Shown here in pieces: positions 36,308 to 45,325 of a stretch of 64,000 nt of DNA (its first letter is position 1; each line of letters begins with the position of its first letter). The notes beneath the pieces are model-generated. The model was not told the DNA's origin, ran no database searches, and saw nothing but the letters and a program-made list of their open reading frames with translations. Source of the stretch: Actinernus sp. WN-2022 (Eukaryota > Cnidaria > Anthozoa > Actiniaria > Actinernidae); contig JAOWCC010000577.1 in NCBI GenBank assembly GCA_030867875.1, forward strand, positions 79,775,740-79,839,739, in the 5' to 3' direction. The position numbers and the translations under genes were made by a program.

Positions 36308-37898
36308 TTAAGAGCGGCATTCTGTAAATATCGCCGGAGGTGTGCAAAATGAAAAAAATCAAAATCCTCAAATTTTGTCAGAATATAGGTCTAGGGGAAC
36401 TATTGACAAAAATAATAATTTTACTTCGATCCGATTATTATTTTAGGCGAACGGCGACCATTACGGTTTGACGCCTCAGAATGTACAAACTAAATAGCTC
36501 AATGGAAAGTACAAATAGTGCTTTATGTTTTGGTGTGTTAGTTGTTTAATTTGATTACAAATTAAATATTTTAGCGATTTTTTATTATTTTGCTTATTTT
36601 ATCCATTTTTGGATAACAAAATATTGATCAAATTGAGAGGATAAAATCGTACATTGGTACATGGCTTGGCTATATAAGAGTTAAGCCCACCGAAAGAGCA
36701 TTCATTCTTCTTCAAGAAACTGCAATAACATTTTGGGGCTACTCAAACGACGAATTTTAAGAGCGCCAAACGCATGCGATACTGAGGTCAAAAATCGCTT
36801 TCTTCTTACGGCGTTCGGATGTCTAGAATTCATGATGCGCAAAGAAAAAAATATTGTATCAACTTCTCCGCAGTAATATTGGCTATTGGTGAAGTCTGAC
36901 CACTGCCAAGTATGTTATATCTTGGTTTCTAGCGATTATGTGTGGAACTAGTAACTTTTAGCGGGATTTTTTCTGACTGACAGATCGAGCTACATCATTA
37001 ATTACTCGCTCCATTCGGATAATTTCTTTAGACTTCTAAGTCATTTTGAAAGTCTACGATTGAGCTATTTAATGTCAAACATGAACAAAATAATTATTGC
37101 CATCTAAATATGTACCTTTAAGTACATGTTTCGTAGAAAAACAGTAAATAATTCAATGATAACTTCAATATCATTGTATCCCTGCATTGCAACGATTGCG
37201 TTACACACAGGAAGCCCGCGTATATTTATTCAACATGTGTATACTTTTCTTTTTGATCTAAAATAAAGTCAAATTTTCGCGAAAAAGCACAAAAGACAGA
37301 AAATAGTAAATAAATGTAGGCACATTATTACTTTTTCTGAAAAAAAAAAGGTGTGAGTGGGAAAGTTAAAATGTTGAAGTTTATAGACCGTGGACTTTCG
37401 ATAAAATTTCTTGGCTCCCTAAAAAAAACAAAGCAGATTGGCCTTGAATATATAATGATTCTCTTTGACGTCAGTATAAAATCATCTTTGTCAAGTACGT
37501 GACACTTTGTACCGAGTCAGCGTTCTGTTTGTCTCGGGAGTCACTTACTCGGCAGGGGATCGGATATGGCTTCGTGTAGCTATTCTACATTAGTTGGTGG
37601 CCCTTGTGGATGTAGTCCTTCCAGTCCTGCAAATGTCCAGTGCGTATCGATAGAATATCAAGATTCGACTGCAGATATTCTTCTCTTAATTCAGAGAGTA
37701 AATTGCTTCTTGCCAGAGCAGGAACAGTCAATAGGTACTTATACTTGTGGTGATTTACCACAAGTAATGCCAATTCTGTTTAATTTAATAAATGTAGACA
37801 CCAAGAACAGAGAAATATTTGACGTGCATTGTGTAATTTTAGAAACACAAAAGTTGTAAATTTCCAGACCGGCTCGACTGAGACCAGACAACTGCAAA

Positions 37899-38431
37899 TT
37901 AGGCCTAGATACAAATATCATGATATTTTTTTAGATATTTAGAACCTTCCATGATATTTAGAAAACAATGTGATATTTAGAAAAAAAATGGGATATTGTT
38001 GGGATATTTAGGAATTTTGTTGAGGGTCTAGGCATTTTCAGCGTAGTTTTTGGTGATTGAAACTGTTTAGCTCAATTCAGTGGCAACAGTAATCTGGATC
38101 AGCGGTTTCCCACTTAATAATGTATCCCATGATGCTTAGTGCAGTCAGTACAGAGGTCAGACTCAGAGCAAAATGGCGGATCCACCAATGGTTGTAAGCT
38201 TATTTTGTGAAAAATGCGAGTACCGACGATAATAAAAAAGGTTGTTATATTATAATATTTATTAAAACTGTATTAACATTATCTTTGTTAGTGGGAAATT
38301 TAGAAAATTTTGCCTGATATTTAGAAAATTTTGCCTGATATTTAGAACATTTTGCTTGATACTTGATATTTTTACGTGATATTCCGGAATGATATTTAGG
38401 CGATTTTACGTGATATTTGTATCCAGGCCTA
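37899..38431. mobile_element. MITE with 8-bp target duplication, nested in the transposon
   Basis: TTAGGCCTAGATACAAATAT at the left is inverted at the right (ATATTTGTATCCAGGCCTA). ACTGCAAA flanks both sides (37891-37898 and 38432-38439), an 8-bp duplication as made by hAT elements. Its interior is full of GATATTTAGAA repeats. Confidence 0.75.
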
Positions 38432-38986
38432 ACTGCAAACACTACAAGTCGAATTTGGAAAATTTCAGTTAGCCCACGCGAGACCGTCAATCAAAATGTC
38501 ATCAAGTCTACGAGATTACCGTAGAATGGAATCCAATGTTTAGTTCCCCCTAAAGGCCCTTTAGAAAGGAAAGTTCTCAGGTATTCTGGCAGGTAATCAG
38601 TATAAAAAGAGAGGAAAATCAGCCAACACTAGCATGATTCTTTTTGCTATATAGTACAAAGTCATCATTGTAATATTTTAGTTTAACAAAGTAAACAGTA
38701 ACACAAACTACCGCACCCATGTAAATAACAGGGTCAATTAATTTGTTACAATTTTTTTGAGCGGGCTATCCATGAAGGGGGGTTATAGGTGGGGATAATG
38801 GACATGGAGTGGAAATAGGTAGATTATACACATGGGGTGAGGTGTGATTATCTACAGGGGGACTTGAAACTTCCAGTGTCACACTTCACTGAAAATAGTA
38901 TAGCCGGTATATTACCACGCAAATGATCTAAATAAACATTGTGGCTACTTGAATAACAGCAAGGCTTAGAGTGGACTTTGATGATG

Positions 38987-39143
38987 CAGAGGCGTAGCTA
39001 GGCATTTTCAAGTGGTACGCACAAGTGCAGTAGCTACCGGTTTTAAGGGCCCCCTCTCGTAAAAAAAATACAAGGCCAAACAGGGAATTTTCGTCTCAAG
39101 GTGTACGCACGTGCGTATATGCGTACAGGAAGCTACGCCCCTG
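38987..39143. mobile_element. hAT-like MITE with CAGAGGCGTAGC ends
   Basis: CAGAGGCGTAGCTA at the left pairs with AGCTACGCCCCTG at the right; CAG(G/A)GGCGTAGC ends are typical of hAT MITEs. The flanking target duplication is only partly conserved (TGATGATG against TGATGCCT). Confidence 0.65.
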
Positions 39144-42100
39144 TGATGCCTAATAAAATAAAATAATTATAATTGCCAGGTGTTTTTGAAATAAAGGAAA
39201 GTCATCTGAAAATGTCGATATGTCCATGTCACCGAGATGCATTAGGAATCCGATGGCGCTGTAGTAAAAAGTCGTGTGCGTCTCCGCCGAACTGGGCTCC
39301 TCACAAGGACAAGCAAATGAGGGGAGATCGTGGAATGACTCTCCTGCAATCTAGAGAGCTCTATAATGTGTCTTCTACACTTGTTCCAGTTGCCTCGCGT
39401 AAGTGAAATAAATTATGATATCAATGTAATCTGCTAACAGTCTGCGCACGATCTGAACTAATGTGATTTTTTTAAACGCTAACTATAATGCAGGTATTTA
39501 TATATCGGGAACCTATATGTTTCTTTCATCAATATGTAAACAATGCCGCCTGCTTCTGGGAAAGGAGCTGCTCTCCACACAATCCGGTGCCTCACCCACA
39601 TCAGAGGATGTTCTTCCAGAAGAGAAAGGCAAAAAAGAAAAATATATCACTCTATCTCCCGCTGAGTCATCTGAAAGTGAAGTGGTATGGAAAAAAAACG
39701 CATTGAAAACCAGACAACTGTTACACTTTTCACTCTAAGAAATGTTGAAGTCAGAAAGAAATGTTCGTGTCAGTTGGTGTCGTGCATTATCGAATAGTTG
39801 TCTTTTGTTCTGTAGTTTACCTTTGTGTATGTGTGTAGTGTTGTTTATATTGTTATTATACAGAGCCTTAAATCGATATGAATATTTTGCAACGCTTTTT
39901 GGTTGATGTTAGTTAACATGTTCTTATATTTCTATCTATTTTACCTTAGGAGGTCGACAGCAGCAACAATGGTTTGTGCCAAGCAATGGAAAACCAAACA
40001 CTCGGACATAAGTCACTACTCTCCTGAGCATACTAGCAGTAGCGAATCGTCAAGTGAAAAAATTAATGGAGCCAGCGCCAACCTTGGCCTACGCCGCTTA
40101 AAGTTGAACGAGTTTCTAATAGTTAGTTAGTTTCTAATAGGTTAGTCATCACTCCAGGAGACGCAGGTTGTGTGTGGGAAGCTCTGAAAAATTCCCTGTC
40201 GGTTGAGAAAACTTTACTAGGTACAACTCAGCAACTTCCACATGATACAAAGTACCTGGAGGCACTGGCAGAAACCTATCAAAATGCAGTCAGTTGGGAC
40301 ACTCGTAGGCAAGTCCTATCGATAATGGCAGATCTGGTGCCACACCCCATTATTAAGCAATACATCCCTGGTATCACGGAATATAGAGTCAAGACAGCAC
40401 GGCATCACCGACTACAGCATGGATAAAGCCCTAGAATGCGGGTGAAGTCACTAGAGTCGTGTAGGCGATCGTGTAGTCGTGTAGTTTTCTCTCCTTCTAT
40501 CATGATAGTGAGCAGCAAATCATTTTCTTCTATTGGCCTTCGATAAAGTCAAGCAGCCGGTTCAAAACACAATTATCATTTACAATTACATTCTCAATTA
40601 CAATCGGATTTCCTTTGTTTAAACTTCACCGGGCAGAACAGCAGTTTTTTTTTGTGCTGGGAATCCTAAGAAATGTCGGAAATTGGTAGGCTTGAATTTA
40701 CCGGACAATATGAAAGAAATCGAGAACATTTTTGAGAAAACACACCACAGCTCAAACCTCGAGCAATGTCAGGCTTCAGTCGCACGACAGACCCAAAACT
40801 ACAGAATTAAATATATTCATCTAACGCCTTGGCATTTTTCTCACCCAGTAATATATTTTTCCTGCCAAAGAGGTAGTTGATTTTTTTCTAATACACATCC
40901 TTAACTGAACGGCAACATTCACTACCTATTAGGTACATTTTTATTATAAATATAAGGAGGGGTGGGGTGGTTTTATAACTATTAATTTAGTATTTTAATC
41001 GTGGGGGTGCTATTCGTAATTATATACTTTTAGGTCGCAGTGTATTCAAAAGCCCCGAAATGCGACTGAAATCTCCAAAATTGTGACTATGCGCTTTCAT
41101 TCTTGCCTTTAGCCTATATAATCCCGGCATCTAGATCTATGCGAAACCGCCTTAAACACGACAACGAATAAAAGTGATGGGGTCAACAGCGATAGAACAA
41201 AAAAAATCAAATCAATACACCCTATCTATCTCGCTCTGTTGAATTATATGCGGGATTCCTATGTGTAATGCAATCGTTGCAATGCAGAGTTACCTCTACT
41301 GTTTTTATACGAAACATGCACTTAAAAGGTACATATTTAGATGGTAATAATTATTTTGTTCATGTTTGACATTAAATAGCTCAATCGTAGACTTTCAAAA
41401 TGACTTAGAATTTTTTAAAAAAAAAACCGAATGGAGCGAGTAATTAATGATGTAGCTCGATCTGTCAGTCAGAAAAAATCCCGCTAAAAGTTACTAGATC
41501 CACACATAATTGCTAGAAACCAAGATATAACATACTTGGCAGTGGTCAGACTTCACCAATAGCCAATATTACTGCGGAGAAGTTGATACAATATTTTTTT
41601 CTTTGCGCATCATGAATTCTAGACATCCGAACGCCGTAAGAAGAAAGCGATTTTTGACCTCAGTGTCGCATGCGTTTGGCGCTCTTAAAATTCGTAGTTT
41701 TAAATAGCCCCAAAATTTTATTGCAGTTTCTTGAAGAAGAAAGAATGCTCTTTCGGTGGGTTTAACTCTTATATAGCCAAGCCATGTACCAATGTACGAT
41801 TTTATCCTCTCAATTTGATCAATATTTTGTTATCCAAAAATGGATAAAATAAGCAAAATAATACAAATTCGCTAAAATATTTAATTTGTAATCAATTTAA
41901 ACAACCAACACACCAAAACATAAAGCATTATTTGTACTTTCTATTGAGCTATTTAGTATTGTACATTCTGATGTTCATGGTTAGCCGAGCTGTGTATAGT
42001 GATGTGTGGTGTCGAGCCCGTGGAAACCGGTCTGAGAGGCGTCAAACCGTAATGGTCGCCGTTCGCCTAAAATAATAATCGAATCGAAGTAAAATTATTT

Positions 42101-42204
42101 TTTATATCAATAGTTCCCCTAGACCTATATTCTGACAAAATTTGAGGAATTTGATTTTTTCATTTTGCACACCTCCGGCGATATTTACAGAATGCCGCTC
42201 TTAA

Positions 42205-42573
42205 ATATCTTCCGTTTTTTTTGTCCACATCAACAACATGTGATCACCGTGTGACCTCGTAAAACCAAGGAAATATTTATCCGTAGCCTGAAAAAACATC
42301 CGATCGTCTGGTTTCTTAGGCTATATGTTCTTGTCATGGCCGACTTGAAAATCGCTAGTGAAATAAATAGTCAATTACGGCTATACTAATTACCATAAAA
42401 TAAAACACCATTATAATAAAGATTCCGTTTATTATTTTGATAGCTCACGATTAACTTATACACATAAACTACGGTAAATTTCGTGAAATTGAAATATTAA
42501 CTTTGGAGGACCCGCCTAGCGCTGCTTTCTGTACTAATCCGATTCAGACGTCGATGAAAGTCCTTGCCACTTT
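42205..42573. other. Spacer, no gene seen
   Basis: This is unique AT-rich sequence between the long-TIR transposon and the 3' end of the minus-strand gene. It probably includes that gene's 3' UTR near its right edge. Confidence 0.4.
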
Positions 42574-43560
42574 TTAACTGCTTTTTCGTGAGCTTTTGCT
42601 GACCAAGTCACTGCCTCTGCCATGGCAGGCATCCCCGATTATCGTCAAAAGATCGTCAATCTTATCATTCTTTGTTTTCTTCTTCTTCTTCCTCTTTTCT
42701 TTCTTAACTGCTAAAAGAATAACGAATAAAAGGACCCAATAAATCATTGTCAACAATCTGTAGCGTGTTAAAATAAAATGCTGCAGTCTGAAATTTGGTC
42801 CTTCCCCTGGAATACAGAAACTGTCATTTCCAGTAATTTAATTTACCTTCGTAATCCTCCTCATCATCGTCGTCTTGAACGGAACGTTCTCTTTTGGTTG
42901 TGGTCTCTATTTTCTTAGCTGCTTTAGAGGCCTTGTTTTTCTCTGGTACTCCTACAAGATAGAAGCCATCTCTTCCGAAATTGGGTTCAGCTATTTCTTC
43001 GTTATCTGGACCTTCCTTCATTGAACCACCTTCGCTACTACTAGTCCTGTATAGCTGCTCTACACCCGCAGCAGCCTTTGCCTGTGTAGTTTGCCCTGTT
43101 GTTGTTCTGGTTGCGCTTGTGCTAAAATAGAACAAATGAAATGGCGTTAGATATGGGTACATTGACCTGCCGAGTTAGGTAATCGTAAAATGTAAATCGA
43201 CTGGTAAGAAATGAAGTAACGGTAGACTACACGCTTTTGATTATTTTCTTTTAACTTTTCCAAACAAAAGAAGGAATTAATGAACAGTGCCAGTACCTCA
43301 AATAAATATAACATTTACGCTTGGCTTAATTTTCGGCTTATTCTTCTTCTTGTCGCTTCTCGTGTCGGTCTCCCAGGCTTTCCTATCGAAGAATAGTACG
43401 CGCTTTCAACAGGCCCAAGCTTGCTAGCCATTAACTCTGCATATCGCAGTACTCTGTTTGGAAGGCGGCCAACGTTGGAGATGCCTTCCTTTACTACTTT
43501 AAGCTCAAGGCTCGGGTTTCTTGTTTGTTGTTTAGCCTTTTGAGGGTCTTTTTTTCTTAA
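42574..43560 (-). CDS. Spliced Lys/Glu-rich nuclear-type protein beside a Harbinger transposase
   Basis: Three minus-strand exons join in phase. The first runs from about 43560 to 43319 (contains KVVKEGISNVGRLPNRVL and SSIGKPGRPTREATRRR), then donor GTAAAT. The second is 43121 to 42847, after TATTTTAG, ending in an acidic stretch (QDDDDEEDYE), then donor GTAAAT. The third is 42710 to 42574, after TCTTTTAG, rich in lysine (KKEKRKKKKKTK) and ending in a stop. Two phase-compatible junctions support a real gene. An upstream exon with an ATG at 43658 and a donor GTAAGT may exist, but its junction is unclear. Position and divergent orientation beside the transposase suggest the second Harbinger gene, usually a DNA-binding partner, although no Myb/SANT fold is visible. 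Basic-acidic composition suggests a nuclear protein. Confidence 0.5.
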
Positions 43561-43658
43561 AAAAAAGCTTCTCTGCCTTTCCTATCTCGCAATCATCAGG
43601 ACTTACGACAAGGCTGCCCTGCGAACGCTGCTTCCATAAATATGTTTCTCTTCTCCAT

Positions 43659-44428
43659 TATGACAAACACTTTTAATATTTTCGGGTCATATTTATACAG
43701 AAAACTTTGTGAACATTCTTTTGCGCTTCTTTTTTAAACAATTGTTGTGATGTCTTTTTCAGGTTTCAAAACTGGATGTGAATTAAAGAAGTATTCTCTT
43801 ATTATAATTAGGTATTAACAAACTGTGCAAGCGTATTGTTAATTTTGACATTTCGAATCATATCCCTTAAACCCACCCGTGCCAATCAACGTGATAGTTG
43901 TCAGTGACACCAGGGAGGTGGTGCTCTCTTGCACATTATAATACACGGATTACGAGCAATGAAATATTAATGCATGCTTCATGCTACGCCCATACCAACG
44001 AGTTCGTCAAATTTATTTGTGACAGGCACGAAGCGGTTTTCTGACTTTATTTCTAAATAAATACTAAACCACGTTTAACCCGATTATTACTTTCGAAATA
44101 AGGTTGATAGCTTGCGATGGGACCTCCGACTTTTCCATCGATTTTCATCCACGTTTTCTTCGTTGTTCTCAACTTTTTAAAGATTTTGTCTGCTAACAAT
44201 GACTTTCCAGTTTTCCCAGGACTGATTTTCAGTCGAACTATCTTCGTGTTAACGTCCATCCTAAGTATTTTGGACAAGTGTACACTTTCAAGCGTCCTAG
44301 AGCGACTTCATCTAGCTGGCATTTCGCCGGGAACCAAACAGAGGTCAAGATTATTATAACTGTATTGCTAACTTCCCCATAAAGTTTTGGTATCTCACTG
44401 GTGAAACACTAGAACGTTTCAAGAAGTT
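43659..44428. other. Divergent intergenic region of the Harbinger-type pair
   Basis: It separates the minus-strand gene from the plus-strand transposase. Overlapping ORFs at 44053-44359 on both strands show no domain. Promoters and a first transposase exon may be here, but I cannot place them. Confidence 0.4.
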
Positions 44429-44777
44429 GTGATAGCAATTAGACTGCCAATAATTGAACAAGACCGTACAAACCGTCGAAGCGGAGCTCGCTGCAGAATT
44501 AGAATACAAAGGTTAAACATTAGAAACAGACTTCTTCTTGTGTTTATCTGGTTAAAAAGATATCCAAGGCTACAAACCCTTGCCAGTATGTTCAGCGTTG
44601 ACATTAATTATGTTAGTAAAATCATAAAAGTAATTACTCCCCTTCTTCTTGAAAATTTCTCAAACGAAGTACGATGGCCTACATTAGCGGAGTCGCGTGC
44701 ATGGAATGGATATTGGAGAAAGTTTCCATCCTGCGTGGGAATCATTGATGCTACTACGCATACAATATGGCGACCCT
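44429..44777 (+). pseudogene. Harbinger/HARBI1-type transposase, cut off in the DDE domain
   Basis: The open segment (116 codons) has the helix-turn-helix region of PIF/Harbinger transposases (LASMFSVDINYVSKIIKVIT), then the opening of the DDE_Tnp_4 nuclease domain, WPTLAESRAWNGYWRKFPS followed by CVGIIDATTHTIWRP. The Asp of IID is the first catalytic acidic residue. The protein then stops at TAG 44777-44779, exactly where base composition changes and the Polinton begins. The remaining two thirds of the DDE domain are absent from the window. An ATG at 44429 exists, but a spliced upstream exon is possible. The simplest reading is that the Polinton inserted into this gene. Confidence 0.75.
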
Positions 44778-44881
44778 AGTAGTAAGGGGGCCCTATATAG
44801 ATCATATACCCTCTCCTGATTGGTCGAGAGCAAATCTGTGACGTCACAGGTTGTGTGACGTCACAGGCCCCGCCTCCTCGG
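44778..44881. promoter_or_regulatory. Left-terminal region with two CRE palindromes and a GC box
   Basis: TGACGTCA occurs at 44839-44846 and 44856-44863, each embedded in GTGTGACGTCACAGG-like context and 17 bp apart. A GC box (CCCCGCCTCC) follows at about 44868. These are binding words for CREB/ATF and Sp1-type factors. They sit within the expected terminal inverted repeat, so they may drive early transcription or mark the replication end. Confidence 0.55.
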
Positions 44882-45200
44882 TTATAGATCTTAGGCAGGC
44901 TGTGGATTGGCTGCCGCTGTTATAGATCCAATACAGGCTCAGGATTGGCCGGGATTATAGATCCACTACGGGGCTGGGATTGGTTGGGATTTATAGATCC
45001 AATACAGGCTCAGGATTGGTTGGGATTATAGATCCACTACGGGGTCAGGATTGGTTGGGATTTATAGATCCACTACAGGCTCAGGATTGGTCGGGATTAT
45101 AGATCCACTACGGGGCTGGGATTGGTCGGGATTTATAGATCCACTAGGGGTCGGGATTGATGGGGATTATAGATCCAATCCAGGACGGGGATTGGCGAAC
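44882..45200 (+). repeat. Nine-unit subterminal tandem array with CCAAT boxes
   Basis: Units start TTATAGATC at 44882, 44920, 44955, 44991, 45026, 45062, 45097, 45133 and 45167, with spacings of 38, 35, 36, 35, 36, 35, 36 and 34. Units alternate between CAATACAGGCTCAGGATTGG-like and CACTACGGGGCTGGGATTGG-like types, so the higher-order unit is about 71 bp. Each carries ATTGG (inverted CCAAT box). Confidence 0.85.
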
Positions 45201-45218
45201 CGGGAACTACCCGAGGCG

Positions 45219-45226
45219 TATAAAAA
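45219..45226 (+). promoter_or_regulatory. TATA box of the leftmost gene
   Basis: TATAAAAA lies directly after the CCAAT array and about 100 bp before the ATG at 45326. With the array as upstream element it forms a conventional RNA polymerase II promoter. Confidence 0.65.
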
Positions 45227-45325
45227 AGTGAACCTTTTGGGAGAAGGCATTCATGTTGTTTTGGTTGTTTGCCTTGGTGTCTATGCTCTATCGAGAGTAC
45301 CATATAGTGTGGACTCTTTGGGAAG

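Larger units (their letters stand above)
37566..40425 (+). pseudogene. Transposon-encoded multi-exon protein, probably broken
   Basis: Open segments on the plus strand look like exons of one protein: 37566-37740 (MASCSYSTLVGGPCGCSPSS), 39180-39398 (ICPCHRDALGIRWRCSKKS), 39494-39684, 39949-40130 and 40150-40425 (WDTRRQVLSIMADLV, with PGITEYRVKTARHH). The junction from 39398 to 39494 has proper GT and AG sites and matching phase. Cys/His-rich and helical segments of this kind are common in cnidarian transposon proteins. The later junctions do not join in frame, and a duplicated TTTCTAATAG stretch with stops sits at 40110-40140, so this copy is probably dead. Catalytic residues cannot be assigned. 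Confidence 0.5.
36308..42204. mobile_element. 5.9-kb DNA transposon with about 0.9-kb inverted repeats and TTAA flanks
   Basis: The left arm (about 36312-37222) and right arm (about 41248-42200) are inverted copies, sharing for example GAGCGGCATTCTGTAAATAT, CACCTCCGGCGATATTT and AACGGCGACCATTACGG. The ends are GAGCGGCATTC and GAATGCCGCTC, each bordered by TTAA (36308-36311 and 42201-42204), the target duplication of piggyBac and Kolobok superfamilies. The right arm has about 70 extra bp near 41970-42040. The interior (37222-41248) carries plus-strand exons and two smaller MITEs. Which superfamily it belongs to is not settled from sequence alone. Confidence 0.8.
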
